Below, one piece after another: positions 33,440 to 44,824 of a DNA stretch of 64,000 nucleotides. Where the stretch lies: contig JACEEZ010020019.1 in the NCBI GenBank assembly GCA_016584305.1, positions 101,001-165,000 on the forward strand, written 5' to 3'. The DNA comes from Chionoecetes opilio (lineage: Eukaryota > Arthropoda > Malacostraca > Decapoda > Majidae). Within the stretch, counting starts at the first letter, position 1. Each line of letters opens with the position of its first letter. Both the position numbers and the translations under genes were made by a program. The notes below the pieces were generated by a model that did no database searches, was not told the origin of the DNA, and saw nothing but the letters and a program-made list of their open reading frames with translations.

Positions 33440-34010
33440 TTATTCTAGTGTTTGCCCATACTCCCCCCCTCTCCCCAAAAAAAGTTTGGACCCGGGGGAA
33501 TCAGGAATAGGCTGGGGGACAAAATATGCGTCGCAACCACATATTTTTTTTTATGGAAATTAAAAAAATTTTCTAGATTTTGGAAAATTCATTGGATTTC
33601 TTTTGAGTCCAAGACGTGTGAAAACCCAGACCCACAGAATGAGACGGTGTTGAGAACCCCCCCCCCAACCCCCAACCCCCGCTAAGAGTTAGGTTAGGGT
33701 TTGATTTGGTTAGGTTAGGTTAGGTTAGGTTAGATTTGGTTAGGTTAGGTTTTTTTAGGGTTTGGTTTCGGTGGGGCAAGCCCCCCGCTAGGTTAAGTTA
33801 ATTTTTGGAGGGAAATTTCTCTAATATAAAGGAAATTTCCCCAGATTAGGAATTTTAACCCCCCAAAAAAAACTCTTAAAAATTTTTCGTGTTTCGACGA
33901 TAATTTGTTTCCCCCCCCGAAAACCCCCGCACCCACAGGTGCCCAAACTTTGGTTTTTGGGGGAAATGGGGGGGGGGGGGGGGGGGGTATGGGGAACACT
34001 AGAATTTTAC
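33440..34010. mobile_element. TIR element with internal TTAGG repeats, copy 1
   Basis: Left end 'ttctagtgtttgcccatact' (33,443) mirrors the right end, where 'ggtatggggaacactagaat' (about 33,985-34,005) is its reverse complement. (GGTTA)n occupies the middle at 33,684-33,760. The full copy at 40,067-40,757 has the same structure, and a right end only is visible at 34,400-34,432. No transposase, so a MITE-like element. Confidence 0.6.
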
Positions 34011-34114
34011 CAAACTTATACATATTTTGAAATGATATGTTGTCTTAAAACTAAACTATACAGACACAAAACCCCCCTTCCGAGGCCCCCCAAAAACCCT
34101 ATAGGAGGTTGGTT

Positions 34115-34432
34115 AGGGGATTATTTATTAGGGTAGGTTATTTGGTTAGGTTGGTTAGATCTGGTTGGTTGGTTAGATTTTGGTTAGATTTGGTTAGGTT
34201 TTGGTTAGTTTATCGGTGGGCAACCCCCCGCTAGGTTTGGTTAATTTGGTTAGGCAAATTTTTTTAGATATAAGGAAATTACTTTTGATCTAGGGGTTTT
34301 TTCTACACAATTTTTTAAAAGACGTGTCTCCGAGCATTATTTGTCCCCACCCGAAAAACCCCCCCATTCCCCCCAGGTGCCCAAAATTGCTTGGGGGTTA
34401 GTGGGAGAGTATGGGCAAAACACTAGAAATTT
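34115..34432. mobile_element. TIR element with TTAGG repeats, partial copy 2
   Basis: (GGTTA)n-rich stretch at 34,115-34,215, then 'gtcccca..ccgaaaaaccccc' and the family end 'gagtatgggcaaaacactag' at about 34,407-34,426. It lies directly after copy 1, so the two may be tandem. The left end is not visible. Confidence 0.5.
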
Positions 34433-35565
34433 ACCCGGAAAAACTAGTCAGTGTCTCATAAAAGACCGGGCGTCCTCGTCCATTTTTACAAAAGCACTAA
34501 TTTTAGGCAAGGAAATTAGTCAGTGTTTTAGAAAATGCTGCGCAGTCCCCGTCCATTTTTTTCAAAAGCCTATTTTACCCCGGAAAAAAAATGTAGTGTC
34601 CAAAAGACCGTGCAGTCCTCGTCCATTTTTACCAAAAGCACAAATTTTTGGCAAGGAAAAAAATTTTCAGGTTTCAGAAAAGACCGCGCAGTCCCGTTTT
34701 TTTACCGGTATCTTTTCCCTTAAAATCCCACTAACCCTTTCCTTTCCTTTGGGGAGAGTTCCCGGGTTTTGCAGGACGAGAAATTTCGGGAGAGAAAAGT
34801 ACCAGGTACCGTTCTCTTATCCTGAAGATGCGATTAGGTCACTTAGAATGTCGCCTCTTAACGCCCTGAATTATTGATTTATGGGGAACCCTGATGTCTG
34901 CCCCCTTTTTGTCCCTGAATTTTTAGGTTAATCAGGATGGGGGCCCATTTTTGCCCTAGAAATATTTTTTTAAAAAGTCAATCGGGTTGCGCCTTAATTT
35001 TTGCCTCCAAAATTGTTTATTTTTGGTCAATTGTACGTCAATGGTACTCCCTTTGTGGGGGGCCCTTGATTTGGGCCGCCTATAGACTGCATACCCAGCA
35101 GACAGGGCAGTTTAACGGGGCGTTTTCAGAGACACCAGTTTTTTTTTTTTTGGGCCCACAATTGGGCTGTTCTAATGGAGATAGTTTTATTTTTGCGCAA
35201 AATTTAAAAAAAAAAAAAAAGGTATACTTTGTGGTTAAGGTTAGGTTGGTTTTTATTAAAACCTATAAGGTTGGTTAGGGTTTCATTAAAACCCTTTAAA
35301 GGTTTTGGTAGGTTTCATTAAAAAACCATAAGGGTTTGGTAGGTTTTATTAAAACCTATAAGGGTTAGGTTAAATTTTTTTTTTTTTTATTTCTTTTTTT
35401 TTTTTTTTTTTTTTTTCGCAAAAAAAAAAACTACTCCGTTAGAACAAGCACCCATTTTAGGCCCAAAGAAAATAGTCGGGGTCTCTGAAAACGCCGCGAA
35501 AAACCCTCCGTATTCATTTTTATGGCGGCCCCCGATTCAACTGGCGGCCCAATCAACTGATCCCC
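34433..35565. other. Low-quality stretch, partly repetitive
   Basis: At 34,440-34,720 a phrase of about 85 bp recurs three to four times ('aagaccg(g/t)gc', 'gtcctcgtccatttttac', 'aaaagca', 'ggcaaggaaa'). From 35,218 to 35,370 a TTAGG/'aaaacctataagg' array follows, then a T-run. No genes recognised. Confidence 0.6.
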
Positions 35566-35870
35566 CTTTGTTAGGGGAAGCACACTCGGTTTACAACCGA
35601 GAAATCCCCCGGGTTCGATCCCCGGGTTTTGGGCGGAAAAAGTTGGGGTTTCCTTAAAACCCCAGCCCCCGTCCAACCCCCAGTGAATGGGGACCGGGTG
35701 TTAGCCGGGGGGGTTTTAACCCGCCCCGGGGGGCTAGCTTCGGGCCCCCATAAGCACTAGCAGACAGCTCTTGCTCGGGTAGTTGCGAGAGAGCTGTCTG
35801 GTTACAGCAGAGACCTCCAGCTTGTCAAAAACTGACGAAATTCTTCAATCATCATCATCAAAACCCCTTT
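35566..35870 (+). mobile_element. tRNA-derived SINE (ATC-tail family), copy 1
   Basis: Head 'ttaggggaagcacactcgg' with 'gggttcgatccccggg' as B box (about 35,611), body 'gtgaatggggaccgggtgt' and 'ctagcagacagctct', and tail 'gacgaaattcttcaatcatc' repeated as (ATC)n. Same as 37,631-37,925 but with inflated homopolymers. Confidence 0.8.
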
Positions 35871-36622
35871 CCCTTTTCCTTAAAAAATGATACAGTTTTT
35901 TATGTCAACCCCGATGCCAGCTGAGTAATAGGGGTTTAAAGTTTGTAAAAATTTTTTATCACGTGACAGCCTTGTGATTGGTGATAGATCTGAATGATAA
36001 TATAAACCTGCGTGATTCGCTTTACGGGATGACGTCAATGTTTCGCCAGCCAATCGTGTCTCTGTGGGGAAAACTCGAGTACTCCCCTTGCGCCCCCGGG
36101 GCAACCATCCGGCGGATTTTTCAAACAGCCCCGGCGCAAGAGGGGGGGGAGGGTTGCGCCCGGGGGCATTTAACCATACTTACACCGCTTGACTTACACT
36201 TTTTTGGGTGGTTGGGCCTGGTTTGAAATGTCGCAAAAGGAAAAGGCCTTTTGTTTTTTAGGTAAGTAAATCTAAACAAATATCTTTTTTTTCTACTATA
36301 ATTTTGTTGGCCGGCCCCAGTCAGAACTTATCTTATTTGTGTGAGAAAAAAATATAATAAATAAAAAAAAATAAAAAAAAGTATTTCAGATCCGGGGCTA
36401 TTCATAAAACATTTGGGGCTACAGCCCCCAATGCCCAGGCCTAACTACGCCCCTGTTCAACACAAGAACACTTAAGAGTACCTTACAGCTAGTGGTTAAA
36501 ATATCATCAAATATTGGTCGCTAGCACCCAGTTGTCCGCAAGTTGTCTATCTAATGATTATTCTAATCAATATTTATGGACATTTGGAACGGGATCTTTA
36601 ATACTCAGTATAGTTGCCTATT
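35871..36622. other. No gene recognised
   Basis: Mixed sequence. The end of the doubtful-quality zone is near 36,450. Confidence 0.4.
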
Positions 36623-36935
36623 GTAGACGGGTCTGATTATGTATAAGTACATGTCATGTAGTTTGTTGTGTAGCCCTATGTATGCTCAGTGTATTTTTAG
36701 TGAGTTCATTATAGATTATTATTAATTATAATGAATATTTCAAACAGCTATAGTGACACTATACATGCACACACTGTATAGCTACATATAGTAATTGTAG
36801 ACGGGTCTGATTATGTAGTACAAACTATGTAGTTTGTTGTGTATGTATGATCAGTGTATTTTAAGTGAGTTCAGTATAGATTATTTATTAATGATTATAA
36901 TGAATATTTCAACAGCTATAGTGACACACACACAC
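36623..36935 (+). repeat. Tandem duplication, 174-bp unit
   Basis: Units at 36,623 and 36,797 start 'gtagacgggtctgattatgt' and end 'cagctatagtgacac'. Copy 2 is slightly shorter and runs into a (CA) stretch. Non-coding. Confidence 0.85.
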
Positions 36936-36966
36936 AAAGAGACACACACATCACACTTATGTCACA

Positions 36967-37222
36967 CCGCACGATGGTCAGGTTGATAGCGTGTTGGTCT
37001 CCCATTATGTGGGTAGGCGGTTCGAATCCTCGCGCTCCCGGGGATTTTTCACTGACAAATTCGAGCGGTTCCTGTCCCCTTTGAGCAAGGAAGGGGATGG
37101 GGGGGTGTGGTGTGTGAGTTCCCAGCATTGCCCAAAGATCGTTAATAATGAGCTCCAAACTCGCACTGAGAGGGTGAAAACTGGCGATCGCGAGCCAGCT
37201 CGCGTGGACAAGACCATGGGTG

Positions 37223-37262
<40 letters not shown>
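36967..37262 (+). mobile_element. tRNA-derived SINE with (AC)n tail
   Basis: A box 'ggtcaggttgatagcgtg' and B box 'ggcggttcgaatcctcg' at about 37,018 give a tRNA-like head with correct spacing. A body follows, then a (AC)n tail at 37,228-37,261. A different family from the other SINEs in the window. The body sequence shows no match I recognise. Confidence 0.7.
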
Positions 37263-37266
<4 letters not shown>

Positions 37267-37630
37267 GAGAGAGAGAGGTGGTTGAAAAATTAGTTAATTG
37301 TGATTGTGGATCTGTATAGTTAACTTTTTCTATTGTGACCATTTCATCACAATAGATGTTTTTCCCCTAGATATTATAGTTGTTAGTGTAGCTATGTATA
37401 TCCGGTGACAAACAAGAATATTCCAATCGTTTGAATATAATGTTATGGGATAAGAATATGATTGCTGTGTTTGAGCTGCCATAAAAGAATAAAAGATTGA
37501 AGAGCACATCCATCAAACTCAGCTGTTACCGTGAAATAGGCCAGGTAGTAGAGGTGGAGTATGTGGTATGAACCTAATCATGATTATTGAGCGTTATATC
37601 ACGGACATGTTGTTATTGACATGGGTACTC

Positions 37631-37925
37631 CATAGTGTAGGGGAAGCACGCTCGGTTCTCAACCGAGAAGTCCCGGGTTCGATCCCCGGGTGGAGCGGAA
37701 ACAGATGGGCTGTTTCCTTAAAACCCACGCCCCTGTCCACTCAGCAGTGAATGGGTACCGGGTGTTAGCCGGGGGTTTGTAACCCGCCTCCCGGGGTGCT
37801 GGCTTCGGCCAACACTAAAAGCACTAGCAGACAGCTCTCTAGGGGTAGTCTGCGAGAGAGCTGTCTGGTTACAGCGGAGATCCATCTCAGCTGCGTCAAT
37901 AACTGACGAAATTCTTCAAACATCA
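37631..37925 (+). mobile_element. tRNA-derived SINE (ATC-tail family), copy 2
   Basis: Clean copy: 'catagtgtaggggaagcacg' head, 'ctcggttctcaaccgag' anticodon-like stem-loop, B box 'gggttcgatcc' (37,676), body ending 'agctgcgtcaataactgacg', and a tail of 'aacatc' repeats to 37,925. The head resembles a tRNA, but no CCA-side acceptor stem pairs up, so it is not a tRNA gene. Confidence 0.85.
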
Positions 37926-39737
37926 AACATCAACATATCACGTACGTGTCACAAGATAGAAAGCATTGATACAAATTAAAACCTGGGTTGCAACCTATAA
38001 GTTTTTATTATCTTAGCCATTGAACATTACCCTGGAACACCCTAGCTCTCTGACCTCCCTATTATATCCACAATCTAGACGTATTATTTTGAATAGTTAA
38101 CAAAAAACATTTGGAAATTTTTGTTCACTTTGAGCAATCCCCAATAAGCTTTGGCGGTGGGAAAACATGCACCGCCTCCCCCCCCTCTCTCCCATGGGTT
38201 ATGCATCCCACTCTCATGCCGCGCTCTCCGCTCACCCCCAACCCTCTGTCACTGTCAGTCTTGTTATGTTTCTCTCTCTGTTCAGTCGTTTTCTTTCTCT
38301 CACTTCGTTATTAACCGTGCCGAAGTTTTTTCCTCATCGATCTGTATCCCGAAATACTTAATCTGTGTTCTGGATGTCCTCACGGAATCTCCCATTTCTC
38401 CCTTAGCAATCTTACTCCAGCAGACGCACGTATCTCATTTACTTTGACCATTCTGTTCTAGCATCTTATTCCTTTCCCCATGCCCCGCCGTAACATCCTC
38501 TCTCTCTCTCCCCCATTCGCTTCTTGCTCTTCCCATGCATGAAGACCTTTGAAGTCTGGCACATCCCTACACTATTTTTTTTCATTCACTCACTCTCCCC
38601 TATCCTACACATACTGTTTCGGCTATGAATTTATCATACCAACATACAGACATGTATAAAGGCAGCTATGATCACCACCTGGCTCAAACGAGTAGGTATC
38701 GCTAATAAAACCGAATGTACGTGTATGTAAGTATGGATTTGTTGAGATGTTGCATGTAGACGTACGTGTTCAAAGACCAATAATATTTAATGTAGCTAAT
38801 TCACAGACAGAGAGTTTCAATAATCATCATTATGTTCAGTCAAGAATACCTTTGTTGACTGTCCCCCAAGTCAAGGACACACTATATCAATGACTGTTTT
38901 GTGGCAAACTAGCAACGTTTCCAGTCTCGTACGACATGACGTCACGCATCAAGATATCGAAGGGCAAAGTCTGGAAATGTTTACGTATTCATATTTTTAC
39001 TGACGCAAAGGCACAAAGAGTAATTAATCATACCCAACGCAATGTTCATGTTTAAGAACTATTGTTTTTAGTAGTGATGACGCAGAGTTATCGAGAGTTC
39101 TATTGCACTGAAATTATTAAATTAAGAGAAGTGTGTGGCAGTTTGTGGCAGTCAGCCAGCGTGGTGGAGCAGCTGACTCCAGTGGCCGGTCGTGGTGTTG
39201 CTTCTGGTACTGTGTCAACGAACTGATCGGGTCTGTATAGGAAAGTGAGAACACGACAGGGAACTTCCTAGCTAAGGGAGAGTTGTGGCTACTCTGCGGG
39301 GCGTTGGTTGTCAGTCTGCTCAAACGCTGATGTAATGTAAGTAATTCATTATGTGTTTTTTTTTAAGTGTTTATAGGGTTAATAGGGTGTTGACCGCTAT
39401 GTAATGTTTTTTTTGTAAAAAGTGTGGGTTTATGTGCTGGAAAGGTAGAAGTACCATGCTAAACATCAAATTTGTTTTCGTAAAGAGATCAGGGGCGTTA
39501 AACTGGAAATTAGCAGTATCCACCACGCGGTATATGCATTTCAACCAACGAGCAAAGTCATGATCATCGTCATTATTTGCATACCCAGTATGTAATTGTA
39601 ACTTTGTGGGCATATATTTAACTGGCAATTAGTAATATGAATGATTTTCATGGCGGAATTGGGAGTAATTTTGATTGCCGAATAAAGTTAACCTGATTTC
39701 CAACTTGAAAGGATAAGTTAACAAAACGTGATCCGAA
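37926..39737. other. No gene recognised
   Basis: About 1.8 kb of mixed sequence, pyrimidine-rich at 38,170-38,620. No splice-bounded exon or transposon motif that I can support. Confidence 0.4.
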
Positions 39738-39750
39738 GTTACTACTAGGA

Positions 39751-39886
39751 TAAGATAAGATACTTTGATCCTATCTAGACACTTTGCAAGTACCAACTAC
39801 AAGGTTATTGACTATACAAAGCGCCACCACGCCAGAACGAACTTGGCGGACTCGAACCGCTGACCGAATGCAGGGATTCTACAAGT
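39751..39886 (-). mobile_element. SINE, TATC-tail family, 5'-truncated
   Basis: Flanked by 13-bp direct repeats 'gttactactaggga'-type (39,738-39,750 and 39,887-39,899, one mismatch), so both ends are defined. The tail 'gataagataag' is at the left and the B-box complement 'ggactcgaaccgc' near 39,850. The A-box part of the tRNA head is missing compared with 58,664-58,846. Confidence 0.85.
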
Positions 39887-40066
39887 GTTACTACTGGGAG
39901 CTCAGTGTATGGGTCGAACCTCAGCGACTATTGATCTCTACATATGTAGGTCAGGAAACGTAATTTGTTGCACTGTCGCATATAATATTAGTTCAGTCAA
40001 CTCTGCTTGCATAGATCGTGTACGGATCTATGAAGGTACGTTATATCTGATCCATAAAATAAATCT

Positions 40067-40757
40067 AGGTAAATTTCGAGCGTTTGCCCATACTCAGTTA
40101 CTCACCCCCTTCATTCCCGCAAACAAGCTTGGGGACCTGTGGGAATGCGGGGTTTTCGGGTGGGGAACAAATAATACGTCGGAAACACGTATTTTTGGAG
40201 TTATGAATGGGAAGTCAACATTCCCTACATCTAGGGTAATATCCCTAGATGTAGGGAAATTTACCTAACCTAGCGTTGGGTCCGCCACCCTCGACCCCAC
40301 AGTAATATAACCTAACCTAATCTAACCTAACCTCCTAACCTAATCAAATTTAACCTAACCTCGCAGCGGAGGGACTCCGCCCCCCTCGATACCCCGATTA
40401 TAATATATATCTAATTTTAACCAAACCATCTAACAAGGGGGACTCTGACCCCCTGGTAAACTATAATTGTTTTACCTTACATCTTTATGGGGTGGGGGGA
40501 GATTCGACACTCAGGTGTTTGTGAGGATCGTCAGGTTCACACGTCTCTGGACTTCGAAGAAATCCAATCCATTTCCTCTAGATCTAGGGAATTTTTACAA
40601 TAGCCCTAACTCAAAATCTAGGGAATTTTTCCAATACCCCTAACTCAAAATCTATGTGGTTGCGACGCACATTTTGTACCCCAGCCATATATCCTGCATT
40701 CCCCCAAGTCCCCTAGGTTGTTTTGGGGGAGAGGGGGAAGTATAGGCAAACCCTAGA
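40067..40757. mobile_element. TIR element with internal CCTAA repeats, copy 3
   Basis: The left end 'gagcgtttgcccatactcag' and the following 100 bp ('cattcccgcaa', 'gggaatgcgggg', 'acgtcggaaacac') are mirrored at the right by the complement of 40,640-40,757 ('ggttgcgacgcac', 'cctgcattccccc', 'gtataggcaaaccctag'). This gives diverged TIRs of about 110-120 bp. (CCTAA)n-rich sequence sits at 40,305-40,365. 'tctagggaatttt' repeats near 40,580 and 40,620. No transposase. Target duplication not resolved. Confidence 0.65.
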
Positions 40758-41245
40758 ATAATACCAAAATGGAAGTGAAGCTGTAGGTTTACATACACAT
40801 CACATCTATCATTGAGATACTGTACACCACCTAGATATACGTAAGTATGAATCTGGTAGATTTCGGGATATTACATTGATTTACATGAATTTGTTCGCCA
40901 CATAGATGTTGGTGCTACGAAACAAGTTTTTTGTCAGCTGTGTAAAAACCTTATAATTGTTAGCTCGCGACTAGCTCTGATCTTGTTCTAATATATATTT
41001 ACCAACATTGGATAGAAGATTCGCAAGAATTTTCTGCTATCACCTGAAATAAAAATGTTTAAGTGAGGCATTTTTTTCAATGAAACCAGCCATGTCCCTC
41101 CACTTCCTTCCCCACTGCGTCAATATCATCAGGTGATGCGCGGAGCTGACCTGCCTTTCCTTTCATTCCCGCCGCCGCCACCCGCGTGTTGGGGCTGGTG
41201 TGCGGCTCACGAAGATCATTACGTCACGTGCATACCATCTATAGA
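40758..41245. other. No gene recognised
   Basis: AT-rich to 41,080, then a short GC-rich stretch up to the LINE 3' end. No supported feature. Confidence 0.4.
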
Positions 41246-41552
41246 TTCCATAGAACATAAGAAAATAAGGAAGCTACAAGAGGCCGTGAGACCTACATGT
41301 AACCTGTTACTTAATACTACCTATTTCTACCTTGCATCCCCATCCATAAAACTGTCTTATTTTGTCTAGCCTCTTTTTAATAGAACACCCTATTGACTCT
41401 GCACTAACTACCTGACGACCGAGTCCATTCCAATCATTTACCACCCTATTTGTGAACCAGTTTTTCCCTATTTCCATTTTTAAATCTGCGCTTTTCCAGT
41501 TTTATTCTGTTACTTCTTGTTCTACCCTGTTTACTAGCCGTAAGAACTTTTT

Positions 41553-42315
41553 CTACTTCTCCATTATATTGTATTCCTTTAACCACTTAAAAACTTTTAT
41601 CAGATCGCCCCTTAATCTACGCCTCTCGAGTGAGTGTAATTTTAATAGTTTCAATCTCTTCTCATAACTAAAGTTACGCTTCCCCTGTATCATTCTGGTC
41701 ATCTTTCTCTGTATTAACTCTAACAAGGCAATATCCATCCTGTAATACGGAGACCAAAACTGAACCGCATAGTCTAGTTGAGATCTGACTAGAGCCAAAT
41801 AAAGCTTTAAAATAACCTCAGCACTTCTACTTTTGACACTCCTGGTAATGAATCATAAAACTCTAGTAGTTCGATTTCTAGCTTCAATACATTGTTTCAT
41901 AGGACGGAGGTTTGAGCTTATTACCCTCACTCCCAAATCTTTCTCACCTTCAGATTTTTTTCAGCGATACATTGCGTATAGTGTAGCTACCTATTACCAA
42001 GATTTTTTCTACCAACATTATTACGCTACGCTTATCAATATAAAATTCCATCTGTCACCTGACTACCCACTTGTTTAACTTATATAAGTCTCCCTGCAAT
42101 ATGTTTACATCAGACTGTGATCTAATAATCCTACCTACCTTAGTGTCATCAGCAAACTTGCTGATATCACTGCTAATACCACTATCTAAGTCGTTGATGT
42201 AAATAAAAAATAGTAATGGTTCCAAAACAGACCCCTTTGTAACCCCATATGTTACCCGTCCCCATTCAGATTTAGAACCATTAATTGTAAGTTGTAACCC
42301 TTTGCTGCCTATCAC
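41553..42315 (-). pseudogene. RT and C-terminal domain of the split LINE
   Basis: 'NGSKSEWGRVTYGV' and 'SVLEPLLFFIYINDLDSGIS' with 'KFADDTKVGR' (catalytic box) read at 42,055-42,290. 'ALVRSQLDYAVQFWSPYYRM' and 'NFSYEKRLKLLKLHSLERRR' read at 41,553-41,798 in another frame. Each aligns to the reading of the copies at 17 kb and 52 kb, and the frame breaks lie near 41,870 and 42,050. Confidence 0.85.
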
Positions 42316-42352
42316 TTAGCCAAGATCTAATCCAACGAAGAACCTTCCCATC

Positions 42353-42415
42353 GAACTCGGGTCACCGAGAACGCCAGTCGGAGACGCTAACCACTCCGCT
42401 ACCGCCTCCCCAACA
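42353..42415 (-). mobile_element. SINE head fragment inside the LINE
   Basis: The complement reads 'ggggaggcggtagcggagtg' then 'gttagcgtctccgactggcg', the same head as the SINE at 27,364. Only about 60 bp are present. It replaces or interrupts LINE sequence between 'cttcccatcg' and 'gaggcggtatcc'. Confidence 0.7.
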
Positions 42416-42869
42416 GGGAGGCGGTATCCTCCCTGTATAAATCTGTTATTTGCAATAACAGATTCCAATAATTTACCTAAAGCTGAAGTCAGATTAACGG
42501 GTCGGTAATGTGACATTAGTCCCGTATCACCCTTTTAAAGTAATCGTCCAGACCATTTCATCATTCCTGATTTAATGCAATCAAATCATAGCCATTAACG
42601 AGTATATCAACAATACGTCCTCACTTTTTGTATCCAGTCAGCCGTTTTTAAATAATCCGCAATCAAAATCTGCAAATTCCCCGAGTTCTCAAAACACTCC
42701 TCAAGGTTTGCAGACGCTCAGGCTCAGGCTCGGTGACGTAGCGAAAGGGAGGCTGGTCAGAGGCACGTAAACACAGAGATAAATATAGTACTTGAAGATA
42801 TTTGGGTGTTTCTGATAGATTTTTTTTGCTATATGCCCCATGCATGCATCCTTTATGGGTGCAGCATGC

Positions 42870-44268
42870 TTCCTTCCCACACACACGCCTGCACACCGAC
42901 ACCCTTCCCACAACACACACGCCTGCACACACGCCTCCTTCCCACCCACACGCCTGCATATACACCTCCTTCCCACACACACGCCTCCTTCCCAAACACA
43001 CGCCTGCATACACGCCTTCTTCCCACACACACGTCTCCTTCCCCCACACACCCCTGCACACACGCCTCTTTTCCACACACATGCCTGCACACACGCCTCT
43101 TTCCCACACACACGCCTCCTTCCCACACACACGCCTGCACACACGCCTGCACACTGACACCCTTCCCACACACACGCCTGCACATCCGCCTCCTTCCCAC
43201 ATACACGCCTGCATACACGCCTCCTTCCCACACACACGCCTGCACACACGCCTTCTTCCCACACACACGCCTGCATACACGCCTCCTTCCCACACACACA
43301 CCAGCATACCGACACCCTTTCCACACACACGCCTGCACACACGCCTCCTTCCCACACACACGCCTGCACACCGACACCCTTCCCACACACATGCCTGCAC
43401 ACCGACACCCTTCCCACACACACGCCTCTTTCCCACACACACGCCTGCAAACACGCCTCTTACCCACACACACACGCCTCCTTCCCACACACACGCCTGC
43501 ACACCGACACCCTTCCCACACACACGCCTGCACACACGCCTCCTTCCCACACACACGCTTGCATACACGCCTCCTTCCCACACACACGCCTCCTTCCCAT
43601 ACACACGCTTGCATACACGCCTCCTTCCCACACACACGCCTGCACACACGCCTCCATCCCACACACACGCCTGCACACTGACACCCTTCCCACACTCACG
43701 CCTGCACACACGCCTCCGTCCCACACACACGCCTTCACACCGACACCTTTCCCACACTCACGCCTGCACACACGCCTCCGTCCCACACGCACGCCTGCAC
43801 ACCGACACCCTTCCCACACACACGCCTCCTTCCCCCACACACGCTTGCACACACGCTTCCTTCCTACATACACGCCTGCACACCGACACCCTTCCCACAC
43901 ACACGCCTCCTTCCCACACACACGCTTGCATACACACCGCCTTGCCCACACACACGCCTGCACACACGCCTCCTTCCCCACACACGCCTGCAGACACGCT
44001 TCCTTCCCACACACACGCCTGCACACGACACCCTTCCCACGCACACGCCTCCTTCCCACACACACGCCTGCAAACACGCCTCCTTCCCACACACACGCTT
44101 CCTTCCCACACTCACGTCTGCATACCGACACCCTTCCCACACACACGCCTGCACACATGCCTCCTTCCCACACACACGTCTGCACACCGACACCCTTCTT
44201 ACACACACGCCTGCACACACGCCTCCTTCCCACACACACGCCTCCTTCCCACACACATGCCCTCCACA

Positions 44269-44303
<35 letters not shown>

Positions 44304-44375
44304 GAAGGGTGTTGGTGCGCAGGCGTGTGTGTGGGAAGGAGGCGTGTGTGCAGGCGTGTGTGTGGGAAGGGTGTC
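42870..44375 (+). repeat. About 31-bp CA-rich minisatellite with inverted end
   Basis: Some 45 units of roughly 31 bp alternate 'cctccttcccacacacac' and 'cgacacccttccc' blocks separated by 'gcctgcacac'. At about 44,272 the array flips: after a (GT)n run, the remaining units to 44,375 are the reverse complement ('gtgtgggaaggaggcgtg'). The unit contains no stop codons in most frames, so very long open frames (up to 558 codons) arise on both strands. I do not regard these as genes. Confidence 0.9.
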
Positions 44376-44426
44376 GGTCACAGCGACAGATTCACTGTCT
44401 GACACCGAAGTACAATCGCTCATCAT
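44376..44426 (-). pseudogene. N-terminal remnant of the transposon A protein
   Basis: From an ATG at 44,426 the minus strand reads 'MMSDCTSVSDSESVAVTD' and then runs into the minisatellite. Element B (from 56,775, + strand) starts with the same 16 residues. A conserved acidic/serine start in both copies implies a real ancestral protein. Its identity is not recognisable from this much. Confidence 0.6.
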
Positions 44427-44824
44427 AACATTTGCCGACAGGTGTCAGACAGAGTGTCTGCGGTCGTCCCTGTTCTGACGTCATCAATAACAGTCGTAGC
44501 CCTGTTGAAGGGAAGATTTTTTTTTTCGCGCGCTTTTTACAAAAGTCGTGTTTTTACGGAAATAAGGCCTGGAAATCAATTATTTTTGGTGGATTAGGTG
44601 TTTTGAATGTGCATTCAACATAATTATATATAAAAAAAAAGGGTCTGGACGATTACTTTAAATACGGGGACTACATCACCTTTCCTCCACATCAACGGCA
44701 CCTCCCTTTGATCAAGCGATTTCCTAAAAATGTGCACTAACAACTCACTAACAACCTATTTGCATTCTTTTAATACCCTGGGATGAACTTCATCTGGTCC
44801 TGGAGTCTTAAACTTCTTCATCTA

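Larger units (their letters stand above)
29640..36450. other. Zone of inflated homopolymers, doubtful base quality
   Basis: Runs of A, C, G and T of five or more are unusually frequent throughout, and every recognisable repeat here is padded compared with its copies elsewhere (the SINE at 35,566 against 37,631, the SINE remnant at 31,233 against 58,664, the TIR element at 33,440 against 40,067). The sequence is probably under-polished. Annotations within it are less certain. Confidence 0.6.
42539..44657 (-). mobile_element. TTAA-target DNA transposon A
   Basis: Inverted ends 'agtaatcgtccagacc' (42,539 and, as complement, up to 44,657) flanked by TTAA on both sides (42,535-42,538 and 44,658-44,661). 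Removing it rejoins the LINE at 'ccttttaaatacgg', which matches the intact LINE. It shares sub-terminal sequence with element B at 56,530-58,397. TTAA targets occur in piggyBac and Kolobok. I cannot choose between them because the transposase is gone. The interior is dominated by a CA-rich minisatellite. Strand is assigned from the residual start codon. Confidence 0.85.

Noticed and set aside
36998..37262. Regulatory (AC)n repeat of a gene
   Set aside because: The (AC)n at 37,228 is the tail of a SINE with clear A and B boxes upstream.
37631..37700. tRNA gene
   Set aside because: A and B boxes are present, but no acceptor-stem pairing can be drawn and the sequence continues into a SINE body shared with 35,566. 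The same reasoning applies to the other tRNA-like heads.
42802..44478. Very long open frames (up to 558 codons, + strand, and several on the minus strand)
   Set aside because: They follow the 31-bp minisatellite, are open in several frames at once and encode only His/Thr/Pro/Leu or Cys/Val/Gly/Arg repeats.
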